Counted from the stretch's first letter, positions 37,447 through 49,390 are shown. The stretch: 64,000 nucleotides of DNA from Cucumis sativus (GCF_000004075.3 NC_026659.2:14278272-14342271), one strand, 5' to 3'. Numbers and translations are program-made. Notes: generated by a model not told the origin, from the letters alone.

Positions 37447-37750
37447 TGTTGGTTTTACAACAAAGGATCTGTAAAATCTCACGCATTCTTCTTGAAGAAA
37501 GCAAAGATAAATACTTTGTAAGATATATTGCCAAGAGGGAGAGAAAATTATATGAAACTTCTTACCTTTATTCAATTTGATTGACTAATATTTATAGTCT
37601 AAAAGGAAGCAAAAAATTAGTAACCCACTAACTTAGTGCTTGCTAAAACTTTGGACATGATTATAAAACAAATAACCAAAAACAATAAATAGAAAAATAA
37701 CTTAATTCTTCCACCTATTTAGGAAGATCATGGCAAATTAATAGCCCACA
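37447..37750 (-). repeat. Copia 3' LTR
   Basis: 304 bp, TG...CA ended, nearly identical to the other LTR. Visible differences include GCATTC/GCACTC, TATGAAAC/TATGGAAC, GTCTAAAAGG/GTCAAAAAGG and CATGGCAA/CATGACAA. That handful of changes implies a fairly recent insertion. Confidence 0.95.
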
Positions 37751-37887
37751 CTACCCCCCTAATTCTAACATGATTCTAAGTTACGAACACCAAGTAGTTG
37801 ACGCATAGCAGCTAACTTTACTCCCGTCAATGCTTTAGTCAGAACATCGGCTCGTTGTTCTCCAGTGTTGACAAATTCAACGATAAT

Positions 37888-38850
37888 TTATCCATTCTCG
37901 ACACACTCTCGAATGAAATGAAAACGTGTATCTATGTGCTTGTTGCGACCATGAAATACGGGATTCTTCATGAGAGCTATTGCGGATTTGTTATCCACAA
38001 ATAATGTTACCGGCCTGGGCTCCATTCCGACTATCTCGCTAACAAGGCATCTTAACCACAATGCTTGGCAAGCTGCGGTAGTAGCTGCAATGAACTCGGC
38101 TTCGCAAGATGATAGTGCCACGGTCTTTTGCTTTTGCGAATTCCATGAAACCAAGCTTTCATTTAAGTAGAATGTTATTCCACTTGTGCTTTTCCTCCCG
38201 TCGAGATCACCGGCTAAATCACTGTCAGAGTAACCGAATATATTGAATTCTCTGGGACCTTTCGTATAAGTGAGCCCAAAATGAATTGTCCCTCTCAAAT
38301 ACCTAAGTATTTGCTTGACCACCTTGTAATGCATGGTTGTAGGCCTTTCCATATACCTACTCGCCATCCCAACAACATATGAAAGATCTGGCCTTGTGTT
38401 CAGTAAGTATCTAAGACAACCAATGATGCTTCTGTACTCCGTAGCATCAATTGGTGCTCCTTCCGTGTCTTTATGAAGTTGTGTCTGGGGTTCCATCGGG
38501 TACTTTGTGGCATTGCAATCAGCCATTCCAAACTGGGACAAAATTCTTTTGGCATAAGTTGGTTGTTTGAGCAGGATTCGACCCTTCTTTTGTTCAACTT
38601 CAATTCCTAAGTAGTAAGAGAGAAGGCCTAAGTCGCTCTCAAATTTTGTCATCATTTGTTGCTTGAACTTAATGACCTTTTCAGTGCTACTTCCTGTTAC
38701 AATGAGATCGTCAACATACACTCCAACAAGAACACATTCCTCTTCTTCTCTTCTTGTGTAGACTGCTTGCTCTTGAGTGCATTTTCTAAAACCAAGACCT
38801 TTGAGACTCCTATCAAGTCGAATGTTCCAAGCTCGTGGAGCTTGCCTCAA
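37888..38850 (-). pseudogene. Copia reverse transcriptase (C-part) and RNase H
   Basis: The catalytic YVDD box is intact (VGVYVDDLIVTG). RNase H residues appear as GYSDSDLAGD, SSCEAEFIA and LFVDNKSAI, and the conserved NKHIDTRFHFIRE is near the end. A premature TAA at 37888-37890 cuts the frame; family-like sequence (VEFVNTGEQRAD) continues past it. At its start the frame is broken by a single-base deletion near 38854, between SKAL and GLRQAP. Confidence 0.93.
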
Positions 38851-38854
38851 TCCG

Positions 38855-39113
38855 TGAGAGCCTTTGACAATCTATACACCTTGTGTTTTTCATTTGGAAC
38901 CTCAAAACCCTCCGGTTGAGTAACATATACTTCCTCTTCCAATTCTCCATTGAGAAATGCCGACTTCACATCTAGATGGTGTACCTCCCAACTTTGGTTT
39001 GCAGTGAGTGCAAGAATGACTCGAATGGTGTCAAGTCTTGCAACCGGTGCAAAAACTTCTTCAAAGTTAATGCCTTGTCTTTGTACATAGCCTTTAGCAA
39101 CCAATCTTGCTTT
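38855..39113 (-). pseudogene. Copia reverse transcriptase, fingers/palm part
   Basis: Encodes [27 protein letters not shown] and [14 protein letters not shown], standard copia RT motifs including the first catalytic Asp (DVKSAFLNG). It is separated from the preceding RT part by the nested LTR at 39114-40349 and from the following part by the frameshift near 38854. Confidence 0.9.
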
Positions 39114-40349
39114 TGTTGGCTTTTTGGCCCTTAATCTCAAATTTATTTATTTTAATTATTAAATTAATTTATGTTTTGATGATAACAAATCTGATTTTTT
39201 TATTGATAATTTTATTGATTTGAATAGACCATATCGTAGAGCTTAGAAAAATGATTCTAACGCCTCTTGAATCACCCAAATCGAAGTTCAAATGAAGAAA
39301 ATATTGCTAAAAGAAGGTTAACGGAAAAATACCCGAGATGGTGACGTGGCGACCAAGCATTCAATTTGAACCAATTAGAGAAAGCCACTTGGAGCAATGG
39401 AGTAACAAATGTGGTTTTTTTGTTATGTTTTATTGGCTTTTATAAAGAAAATGAATTTAAAAAGAAAATGATTTTAATATTATTATTTTTCTTTGTGTCT
39501 AACGGCTAGTTTTTTTAAAAGATGGTGAAGTTGCTTTATTGATTTCTTTTTAAACAAAGTATTTTGAAAACACATATTATTATATTATTATTTGTATTGT
39601 GTGTAACGGCTAATTAAGTTTAAATCTCAACCATTCATTTTTCTTTTACTTATATATAATGACCCAAATGATTTTGAATTTATCTTTCCTCTCTTTTTAA
39701 ATACTTCACATTTACACAAGATCATTAAATCTTTACAATCCTCAAAAAGTGCAAAAAGCCAACATTGTTATTCTCTCTAAAGCTTCCAATTTTTATTCTT
39801 TTCATCTTATTCTTGAGAGCTTCTTATTATATTGTGAGGATTAAATTTGTGAGCTTCAAATTGTATACTCACTCTTTTAGAGAGTTTTTCTTTTGCGTGA
39901 TTTAAAAACTTCAACATATTGTAACGGTTGGATGCTAACCCGTGGAAAGGATCAGGTTTGCTCTTGAACCCGAAAAAGGAGCAAGAATCGGTTCGGCTCA
40001 AATCCGTGGAAAGAGTCCAAAGAAGATTTTCAATCAAAATCCCAAGAGGTGCTTGGGAAAGTGGATGTAGGTTGAGTTTAACTGAACCACTATAAAATTA
40101 CGGTGTCTTCTTCTCTAACTCTTTTCTAATTATTTTTTAATTTAATTTTAGTTACATATTCTTATTGGTTGAGTTTGATTGCATACTTCCATTCATATCT
40201 TTTTATCAATCTTGTTATTTAACAAAGTTTACAAAGTTCTTTATTTAAATTTTAAAAAATATCTAATTAGTTGATTTTACTTTTTATTTGTCAAAAAGTT
40301 TATTTAAACCCTATTCACCCCCCTCTAGGGTTGCCATACCGATCCAACA
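39114..40349 (+). mobile_element. Solo LTR of a SIRE/Maximus-like copia element, nested in the copia RT
   Basis: 1236 bp, starts TGTTGGCTTTTTGG and ends CGATCCAACA, flanked by the 5-bp duplication GCTTT (39109-39113 and 40350-40354). Removing one GCTTT and the insert rejoins the RT reading frame exactly at [11 protein letters not shown], proving insertion after the host copia element. Plus-strand landmarks (GTGGATGTAGG with TGAACCAC nearby, and the end ATTCACCCCCCTCTAGGG) resemble SIRE-type LTRs. No internal coding region or second LTR is present, so it is a solo LTR. Confidence 0.9.
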
Positions 40350-41299
40350 GCTTTGTGCTTGACAACTTCTCCATTAGGGTCTTTCTTCAATTTGAACACC
40401 CATTTTAAACCAATGGGTTTGTGTCCTAGTGGAAGCTCGGTCATACTCCATGTGTTGTTTTTCTCAATGGATTTTAATTCATTCTCCATTGCTTCGTACC
40501 AGCGACCCTTTGTAACAGCTTCTTGGTAACAAGTCGGTTCTTCGGACACTACCATCATCACCTCATTCTCTTGTTCATCACCACCTACAACTTCCTCTGT
40601 GTTGGCGTAGATGTCACTGAGAGATCTTAGACGGACCGGTGTGTTCGTCGATGGAGGAGATGGACTGGTCTCTCCAACCGCAGGTATCTCAGTTGCATGT
40701 GGTAAGGCATTTTCAACCTCAGTTTCTGCATCCTCCAAGTTTTCGAACTCGTCAGAATAAAATTGGTCCATTACCTGAAACTCTGTAATCTCCTTACCGT
40801 CACTAACAACTTCGTTCCAAGCCCATTCAAGATTCTCTTGAAAAAGAACATCTCTACTAATTTGTAGTTTTCCACGGCGTGGGTCATATAAGCGATGAGC
40901 TTTGCATCCTTCTTCGACACCAAAATATACCATTGGTGAGCTTCGATCGTCGAGTTTCTTGAGGTGAGGGGTTGTTTTCTTTACATATGCCACACAACCA
41001 AAGACTCTCAAGTGTGCAAGATGTGGCTTTCTACCCATCCAAGCTTCAAATGGTGTGCATTCTCCAAGGGCCTTCGTTGGAAGACGGTTTAACAAATAAA
41101 CTGCGTGTCTCACTGCCTCTCCCCAAAATTTTGCAGGCACATGCATGCTTTTGAGGAGTGATCTCGTAATCTCCATTACGGTGGGGTTACGACGCTCTAC
41201 AATGCCATTTTGTTGTGGTGAATATGGAGCGGTGAGGTGTTGTTCGATTCCTTCTTTTTTGCAAAATTGAGTGAACTTTGTAGATAAGAACTCACCACC
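40350..41299 (-). pseudogene. Copia integrase C-half and start of reverse transcriptase
   Basis: Contains the integrase Glu motif (PYSPQQNGIVERRN), MEITRSLLKSMHVPAKFWGE, FGCVAYVKK and the GCKAHRLYDPRRGKLQISRD block, then the RT start WYEAMENELKSIEKNNTW and LKWVFKLKKD. It follows directly on the in-frame stop at 41300-41302 and is cut by the nested LTR at 40349. Confidence 0.92.
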
Positions 41300-41640
41300 T
41301 CAATCCGTCCGGAGCGTTCTGATCTTGTACTCCGTCTTGTTCTCCATTAAGAGTTTGAATTTCTTGAATGCTTCAAATGCGTCACTTTTTGCCTCCAACA
41401 TATACAGCCACATCCATCTCGTGGAATCGTCAACTATCAACAAAAAATACTTGTCTCCAACAAGAGTACATGGTGAAATCGGTCTGCATATATCAGCATG
41501 GAGGAGTTCTAATGGCTTCTTTGCTCTATATGTTGATTGACGGGGGAAGGACAATCTGACTTGTTTGGTAATCACGCACGCTTCACATAACTTGTTCGGT
41601 TGAGTCACTAGTGGTACTCCAACTCACGTGCCATAACCAT
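41300..41640 (-). pseudogene. Copia integrase N-half, with stop and deletion
   Basis: CEACVITKQVRLSFP gives the CxxC half of the HHCC zinc site, and HADICRPISP and LRTD supply the first two catalytic Asp residues. A TGA at 41300-41302 follows LRTD. At about 41625-41640 the frame shifts and the usual His-containing stretch between protease and integrase is missing, so the zinc site has lost at least one His. This element cannot make a working integrase. Confidence 0.88.
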
Positions 41641-43043
41641 GTTGGATCTTCTAGGCTTGTCAGAAGGCAGACTTGCTTGAGTGTCTTCAAAGTTATCTTG
41701 TACAAACGATTTTGAGTTCCCTTCACCGACATCAAAAGCTTCCCACTCCTATCAGACACTTTCATGATATCTTCTATCATTTGCACCTTGTTTCCATTTT
41801 CTGTCATTTGTCCGAGGCTTATGATGTTACTACATAATTTTGGAATGTAATACACCTCTTGGAGAGCCTTCTGATCACCGTTCTTGCACTCGAACATGAC
41901 TGTTCCTTTTTCCATGATCTGAATGGTTGGTCCATCGCCAAACTTCACCTTCCCAGTGAAGCTTTCATCTAATTCTTGGAACTTCTCACGATGACCAATC
42001 ATGTGGTTACTAGCACCGTTGTCTAGATACCAAACATCATTATTTTCTCCATTCTTGTCGTTGCAATACATCTCTGGCAACAACCGCTCTTTGTTGAGTA
42101 GTATGGCATCCTCCTGATCACATCTAGTGCGTGTCCCCTCCTGGGACATGGCCATCATCAAAGTCGGTTCTTCTTCGACGACACAAGTTAGATGAGATTC
42201 CTCGTCATGACCTTTTCCACGATATTCCAACGCGTAATGTCCCATCTTGTTGCAAGTGAAACACTTAATGTGACTTTTATCACGAGTGCCATTTCCAGTG
42301 TTGCTAGTGCCTCCCGCACTATTTTGACGCTCAGTGCCACGACCACGTCCTCGCCATCTTCCTCGATCGATACCACTAAATCTGCGCCCTTTGTTCATCG
42401 AAGAGTTGTCACCACTATGTCCTTTTTGTCTAGCTTTCCATTCGGCATGGGTAAGTAGGAGTTGTCCATCGGTGTTGTTATTGTTTTCTCGGAATCGTGT
42501 TGTTCGTTCCTCGTATGCCTTCATCCGTCCAATTGCTTCTTCAAACGGCATGGTTTCGAGATCTTGGAATTGCTTGATTCCGACGACAATGGGAAGATAT
42601 TTGTCGGGGACGGAATCTAGGAGCTTATTGACCAATGATGAATCCTCAAGTGCAACTCTGAGGGTGGTGAACTTGCTTGCTAATCCGCTGATTTTTCCTA
42701 CGAACTCATCGATCGTCTCAATTTCCTTCATCCGAAGAACATTAAACTCACTCTTCAAGGTTTGAACTCTCGCCATCTTCACCCGCTCACTGCCCAAGTA
42801 CCTTGTCTTGAGACTATCCCATATTTCCTTTGCGGTCTTCTTCTTAGCGATTTGTAGAAGCACATCTTCCGGGATGCATTGGAGAATGTATGCACGTGCC
42901 TTCTTGTCTTTCTTCACATCCACTTCGGCTCCTCTCGCTGGCTCTATTGCTTCCCAAACTCCTTGGGCATTGAGGATTGCTTCTGCCTTTATCGTCCACA
43001 CCGTGTAGTTGTGTGGAGTTAACATCGGGTAGAGAATCGACAT
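41583..43043 (-). pseudogene. Copia gag and protease region
   Basis: Starts MSILYPMLTPHNYTVWTIKA (ATG 43043-43041). The gag core (ILQCIPEDVLLQIAKKKTAK, VWEAIEP) is followed by an Arg/Gly-rich linker and a zinc knuckle CFTCNKMGHYALEY, in which the fourth ligand is Tyr instead of Cys. The protease site is WYLDNGASNHM (Asp-Asn-Gly). The frame runs 486 codons and ends after a shift near 41635. The upstream in-frame region has a stop, so the original start is uncertain. Confidence 0.93.
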
Positions 43044-43128
43044 TCCACCATTCTCCTTTGTTTGTTATGAGGTGCTTGCCATCTTCGTTGGAATATGCGA
43101 TGAGAAGACAACCTGCTCTGATACAAAA

Positions 43129-43432
43129 TGTTGGTTTTACAACAAAGGATCTGTAAAATCTCACGCACTCTTCTTGAAGAAAGCAAAGATAAATACTTTG
43201 TAAGATATATTGCCAAGAGGGAGAGAAAATTATATGGAACTTCTTACCTTTATTCAATTTGATTGACTAATATTTATAGTCAAAAAGGAAGCAAAAAATT
43301 AGTAACCCACTAACTTAGTGCTTGCTAAAACTTTGGACATGATTATAAAACAAATAACCAAACACAATAAATAGAAAAATAACTTAATTCTTCCACCTAT
43401 TTAGGAAGATCATGACAAATTAATAGCCCACA
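43129..43432 (-). repeat. Copia 5' LTR
   Basis: 304 bp, TG...CA ended, matches 37447-37750 with few changes. The PBS lies immediately inside it at 43113-43124. TSD TCCAA follows at 43433-43437. Confidence 0.95.
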
Positions 43433-43753
43433 TCCAAGATCACAAGTCAAGAGAAAAAGAAGGCCACTAAGATTCAGCATATATTGATAACATATAAACA
43501 TAGTAAATAGTTTATGATTATTTCAGAATTTCAAAATATTGATAACAATAAACGAACCTGGTGATTGACTGAACAGTAAGCAACAACTCTGCAGCGACCA
43601 CACCATCGGGTGGCCGAACCAATGCAACGAGTTCCACGTCCCTTGCCAATGCACTCCCTTTTTTTTATTATTGAAGAGTTAACTCAGTACGAATCAGAGC
43701 AAGACAGCAGTCGGAATCGTTAAGGATGTCATGAACAAGGAAGCATGATGAAT

Positions 43754-43809
43754 GGAGCACGACGAACGGAGCATGACGAATGAAGCACGACGAACAGAGC
43801 GTGACGCAT
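43754..43809. repeat. Four tandem 14-bp units
   Basis: Units GGAGCACGACGAAC, GGAGCATGACGAAT, GAAGCACGACGAAC and AGAGCGTGACGCAT follow head to tail from 43754. Two further half-units flank them. Confidence 0.85.
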
Positions 43810-44039
43810 GGCGAACGGAGTATATCGATCAAGAAGTGTTGTTTTTAAACTGATTAGGCAGTGATTTCAAACCGAGTACAAATGAAGTTCTTCCCCAACG
43901 GCTATTTCGAATGGAGCATAGCAAATGACGTTTTGTTTTCAAAGGAGAGTCGTGAAGGATATGAAACGACAATTTCATTTTCGAAGGAGAGGTGTGAAGA
44001 AGCATTTTGTTTTGCTAGTGCTTGTCTAACTACAATCCA

Positions 44040-44620
44040 CGCGCGTGTTTCTTTTTTTTTTTCAATTATTTAATAAACTTGAAGTTTTTAAATGTCAAGA
44101 AATTCGGAAAATTACCTCTCTTTCGGATTTACATAAAAATTCTTGACGTTTTAAAACATCAAGAATTTAATAGATTTTTTTTGGCATTTTTAAAACGTCG
44201 AGAACAAATATTTATCTCTTGACGTTTTTAAAACGTGTCAAGAACAAATATTTATCGTTTGACGTTTAAAAAACGTCAAGAATGTCAAATTTATAAAAAT
44301 TCTTAACGTTTTAAAAATATCAAGAATTTAATAGATATTACTTGAAGTTTTTAAAACGTCAAGAAAAAATAAATATTACTTAACATTTAAAAAACGTCAA
44401 GAAAGTTGAAAAATTGTCTACATCCACCTTTTCATAAAAATTTTGATGTTTTTTTTATTTAAAGTAACCTATTTCTTGACGTTTCTTTAAAAAAAAAAAG
44501 CCCTTTTTTTTTGTAGTAATGTGTTTTTTTTTAAAGAAATTGGATATCTATTTTTTGAAAGAAACGTCAAGTAATTAAAACTACAAACCTCAAGAAAGCC
44601 CTTTTTTGTAGTAATGTGTT
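44040..44620. repeat. Array of CTTGACGTTTTAAAACGTCAAG-like palindromic units, CACTA-type subterminal repeats
   Basis: At least eight half or full copies of CTTGACGTTTTTAAAACGTC and its reverse (for example 44143, 44218, 44260, 44305, 44342, 44390) alternate with ATTTAATAGATATT-like spacers. The array ends with two copies of GCCCTTTTTTGTAGTAATGTG (near 44501-44525 and 44598-44618), whose reverse complement CATTACTACAAAAAAGGGC resembles a CACTA end. Such arrays are where CACTA transposases bind. Confidence 0.55.
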
Positions 44621-44869
44621 AGGTAGCTTCTAAACGCTTGTTAATTTGGAAGTGTTATATAGATTTTTTAGTTTAAACTTAGATACAGTGAAAGTTTGGA
44701 TATTGAATACTTGTGAGGTGTGGCTTATTGATGGAGTAAATTTAGCATTTGAGAGGGGGAATATAAGACTAATTATATGTATTTATATTCTAGGTCTTTA
44801 ATGATGGACAATGGTTAATGAAACTTAGGAATAAGTTCTCAATTAAGTATAAATAGGGAGTTTTCCAAT

Positions 44870-45348
44870 TTTTAGAAGTTGCAAAGTATCACGTCGATGA
44901 GTACGGACGGACAATGTGTCAATGCAATAAATGTATAAACTCAAATAGGACTCGTTAGACGGTGTGAAGAGACATTTATTAACGACTGGGATATGTCCCT
45001 CCTACACAGATTGGGTGTATCATGGAAAACCATTGAACTTCTATATAAGTATAGATAGATTTGATTAAGGAAATAGCAGTGACCCTTTCCATGAATGAAC
45101 TAGCATTGACCCCTTCCATGAAGGAACTAGTAGCAACTTATTTCCTTAAGATATAATGCAATATTGGGCATGCATGCTACATGATTTACAAGCTTTGATT
45201 GAACACGAAGAAGAAACGGCTAAGGAAGGTTTGGACAATGAAATGTCGTTTAATAGTGGTGTAGAAGAGGAGACGGAGCATATATTTCAAGAGTTATTAA
45301 ACCAAGCACGTCATGAGCTATACCGGCTATTCAGAATTTTCATCTCCT
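44870..45348 (+). pseudogene. CACTA (TNP2-type) transposase N-terminal relic
   Basis: YHVDEYGRTMCQCNKCINSN is the start of the plant transposase-associated domain. After a frame change the pattern continues as SYTDWVYHGKPLNFY (about 44998-45040). MQYWACMLHDLQALIEHEEE follows at 45156 and ends with a stop at 45348. Several stops and shifts interrupt it. The catalytic TNP2 domain is absent. It may belong with the hairpin array just upstream, though the orientation of the array ends leaves that open. Confidence 0.6.
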
Positions 45349-45349
45349 G

Positions 45350-48300
45350 AATTTGTTTAGATGCTTTTAGAGTAAAGTTGTTCGTGTGTTTTGGGACGCA
45401 TATCTCATTTTTTCATGAAAGATGAGATTTTATGGATTACTAGTTTAGAGATTAGTGTTATGATTACTTTTGTTGTTTATGATATTGTCAATGACAAGTA
45501 TAGGACAATACAAGGTAAATTATTACTGATATATTCTCAAATTTAGCTACAGTAGTTGACACACACATATATTTTGGATGCAGATATGGTAAAGTTAAAA
45601 GGGCTTCATGCAAGGAAGAAAGAGTGGGGTTGTAACAAAGTTAATTTCACTTCCATTTCTATTTACCTTGAATTGTTGTGTATTTGGAGTTGACATTTTT
45701 GTGATGGACTCTAATAATTAATAATAAAGATATGGGAATTAGAAAGGGGATATTTTTTTGGTTGATCAACCAACCAACAAGTTATCATTCATGCAAATTC
45801 CCCAACTTTTCAAACCTTATAAATAAGGATCCTTATGAACCTAATTCTTTTTCTGTGGAGAATTACAATTGGTATGTAACTAAAATGCGTGTGATATTAT
45901 TATTATTATGGAAGTTCTGAAGAGAGATATGGGTATGATAATAATAATCCATGGTGCTCAAGACTTCAAGAGTTCATCTACATACACTTTCTTTCTTTAT
46001 AATGATACTCTCATCGTTGAAGTCAAAATTAATAAAATTTCCAGACCTTGAAAACACTACTCTTAATTTACAAGGATATATGGAATTAATATATTAATAA
46101 AATTTCTATACCTTTTCTTTTTTTTCATGAAAAAATAGTTTAAACTATATCTCCCACCCCATTTATACATGGCACATTTTTTAAAATAACAAAATAAACT
46201 AAAATACTTGTAAATTTTGGATTCTACCTATCATACTATTCTATCACTATAGCATATGATTGACTATCACGCATCAAATTTGTTATAGGTTGTAAAGATT
46301 TTGTAAAATTTGTTATTTTTAAAAATTCCTCTCCTTTAATCTCGTATAGAATTATTGAAAAATTATAATTTTTTTTGTCAAATTATTTTTTTATACTCGA
46401 GGAATAAAAAAATCATAAAGCTTTGATTTTATTTTTTTTTACCATTAATTTTTTTTTCAAATTTTTAAGTTTTAAAAGATAATTCTAGCTTTCCAATTTA
46501 GTTAAATTGACCAAGAAACAAAATGGTATATATATTTTTTGACATGGTCGGGAACTGATAGAATTATGTAAAGTATTTCGTAGAGTGGTCTTGAAGGATA
46601 CTTAACTAAACAGCCTTGACAAAAAAAAAAAAAAAAATTGTAGTTTACCCCCTTGACGAAGCATGGGTGTCGAACCCAAGATAGTGTAAGATAGACACTT
46701 TCTTGAATGTAATGATCGAGAAGAATGACATTAGTAACAAAAATAAAAGAAAAGCATTGAAAATAACTTTTGGAAAAATTATAAGGCAAAATGAGAAGAG
46801 GAATTTAGTTTGCAATACAATTCACGAAAAGGGATTAAAGATTGAATTCCATGTAGAGAAATGAGTAATGGACTTAGGCATGGATCTAATCTTATCATTG
46901 AATCAAAGAAAATAAAGGAAGTTGAATCTTGCTTAATTAAGAGGGGATTTTTTATTCAAGATCAAATTGCTTGATCTTGGAGGAATTTTGACTCAAAATT
47001 CAAGAAATGAGATGAATTTCATGGGGATTAGTTTAATTCTTACGATCTTAACTAAACCCGTAATTGTTATTTAAAAAATATTACAAGATCATTCATAATA
47101 TTGCAACCAAGGATGATTCTGAAAGGTAGAGAATTTGGAAGAAATTGGGAATGATTTTTGGAATAACAGTGAATTGAATTGAATTCTATATGAATTTGGG
47201 AGATTAGGGATATTTATAGGGAAAATTGGGGGATTACAGCAAATGGGCCCAAAATTACACTCTCAAGTCTCGAGAAATTTAAAAAAATTGACAAACAATT
47301 ATGATAAAACAATTATGATAAAACAATTATGATAAGAATTGAGAATAGATTATCTTTAAACCGATGAAGATTTGCCCAACAATATATTAAAAAAAATTAT
47401 TTGATATATATACAACACTAACTATGTATATATTAGCATTATACTCAAATAAAGGAACCATTAATAAAGGAAAATAGATAAATTTGATAACCTAATAATA
47501 ATAATTTTAAATAATAAAAAAAAACCTCAAAAAGAAAAAAAAAAAAAAAGGAGTATTTTAAACCATAGAAACACAAATGTCTTTTAAAACTTTTTCTAAG
47601 AAGTATTTGTATATAAGTTTCTTTAGTTTGTTATTATTATAAAATATATTTAAATTTTATTAAAAAAATTCAAGGTTTGATTAGTGTCGATAAGTTGGTC
47701 ACTGGTCGACGGTGGTCATCGAACTTGGTTGTCGAAAGTTCGTCGATGGTGGTTGGAGATTGGCTGGCAACAATCATTGGAGGTGGTGTTCGAAATTGTT
47801 CGACGAAATTCCCAAAACTTTGGGTGGTTGACAAACTTGCCAACTCTTATACAAATAAAATAGGGTTGGGGGTGAAGAAAATTGAGATGAGAATAAGACT
47901 GGTAGGAATAAATTTGATAAGTGTATATAGTTATGATGTATTAACTAGCAATAACAAATTATGGTAAGAGTTGAGTTGAAGTGAGATATGGAGAAAGAAA
48001 AAAGAAAAAAGTAATGATTTTGGATGGGTATAGTTGATGGAAGAGCATGTTTATCTCATACTCTCTTATTCCTATTCACATCCCAATTATTTTAATCAAA
48101 AGGTTTCTTAACGACATTAGATTATTTTAAATCCTAATTATGGTCTCCATTGTCTGAAACAAAGGTAGAGTTAGAGACTTAATACTTTTTACTCTCATTC
48201 CAAAAAGCTACATCTGTTTTAGAATGTGGAGATAGGCCATCAATTAGGTTTTATAAAGGATATAATGCCAAACAAAACAAATTTTATCCTTGATAGTTTG

Positions 48301-48900
48301 CGCAGAGTGAATCAATTTATTTGTTTATTTATTTCATTTTATCTTATTTTTTTGCACAATTATTGTGATGCATTAAATATGCACATATAGCTTTAGATGT
48401 TATTTACTTTTAGAACTATATTAATGGGTTAGATCCTGGTATATGACGACTTTCAATTTTAATTCTTCATTGAACCGAATTAGATTGTTGCTACAAATTG
48501 TACAAATATAAAATTTAAAAAAATAAAAAACTCTACTTTTCAACTTTGTTTACGAATTTCTATTATCAAACAACTAACCCAAAAGCCACTCTCATCTTTG
48601 CCGTTCTTCCTCCAAAGGCGTTAATACCAAGGAAGCACAGCAGATCATGTTAACAGTAACAACGAGAATCTACAGTCCAATGGAACTTTTGACTCAAAAA
48701 AGTGATCAAATCAAAACGTCATCCCTTTATACAATTTCTATGTAATTTCCACCCTAAACTTCTTGTAGAATCCTTAAGAAAAGCTTCTCTCCAGTAATTC
48801 TACAACATTCCATCCCTCCACATAAAAAAGAAACTGAAAATTAAAACTGCAAACTGAATCACTTCAACATAGAACCATTTGAGCTATTAAAAGATTTTCT
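45350..48900. other. Intergenic with minor repeats
   Basis: No gene supported. 47295-47336 holds three head-to-tail copies of ACAATTATGATAAA (14 bp). 47677-47900 has a GTCGAC/GGTGGT-rich stretch (for example GGTCGACGGTGGTCATCG) that looks transposon-derived. Poly-A runs occur at 46620 and 47540. Confidence 0.4.
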
Positions 48901-48916
48901 ACTTCTATTGTCCCCT

Positions 48917-49390
48917 ATGGAATCAAGTTCACAGCAAATTTCCATAGATATGAATCACCTCTATTCTCTCATCACATCAATTAACGAAAGAAATCCTGAA
49001 ATCAACGGCTTACCAATTTGCATCATAATGCAGACTGCATCACCAGCCAACAGCTCTAAGACTGAGAATAATGTTGGGACGACAATTCTTGGCCTTACTT
49101 TTCAGGCAGTTTTGGCTTTGTTCATTACCTCGTCCACTTCATCTCCTCCGCTTTTGACACATCTCTTTGGGGCTGCAGTCTTGATTAGCTTTGCAGTTTC
49201 ATTTCCTGGAGTTTTCCTCCAAGATGGATTCCCGAGAATCGCACTTCTGTTCGAAAAGATCGGTGCTCTTATTGCTGCAATTGGTGTGTGCATCCTAGCA
49301 AGTCTTCTAATCCATCAGAACTTTGCTTGGATCTCTTGGCTGGCTTGTGGCTTCTCCTTGATGGCTTTTTTGCTATCATTTAGAGGGTAG
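48917..49390 (+). CDS. Small plant membrane protein, four predicted helices, single exon
   Basis: The ATG at 48917 opens 157 codons to TAG 49388-49390. The N-terminal 50 residues are polar. Hydrophobic segments lie at about 54-72, 80-101, 108-131 and 135-155, and the protein ends SFRG. No catalytic motif is visible. Codon use and clean boundaries look genuine, and the long AT-rich flanks show no other exon. The family resembles uncharacterised small membrane proteins of plants, but I cannot name it or assign a function. Confidence 0.7.
   Translation: MESSSQQISIDMNHLYSLITSINERNPEINGLPICIIMQTASPANSSKTENNVGTTILGLTFQAVLALFITSSTSSPPLLTHLFGAAVLISFAVSFPGVFLQDGFPRIALLFEKIGALIAAIGVCILASLLIHQNFAWISWLACGFSLMAFLLSFRG

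Larger units (their letters stand above)
37447..43432 (-). mobile_element. Ty1/copia retrotransposon, complete but defective, with nested insertion
   Basis: Two 304-bp LTRs (37447-37750 and 43129-43432) begin TGTTGG and end CCCACA. Target duplication TCCAA flanks both sides (37442-37446 and 43433-43437). Transcription is on the minus strand. The primer-binding site TATCAGAGCAGG (43124-43113) is complementary to an initiator Met-tRNA 3' end, and the polypurine tract TAGGGGGGTAG abuts the left LTR. Gene order is gag, protease, integrase, reverse transcriptase, RNase H, as in copia. Without the 1236-bp insert and its duplication the element is about 4.74 kb. Confidence 0.97.

Noticed and set aside
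46660..46690. GTGTCGAACCCAAG, like a tRNA T-arm in reverse
   Set aside because: No acceptor stem, D-arm or anticodon arm can be folded around it.
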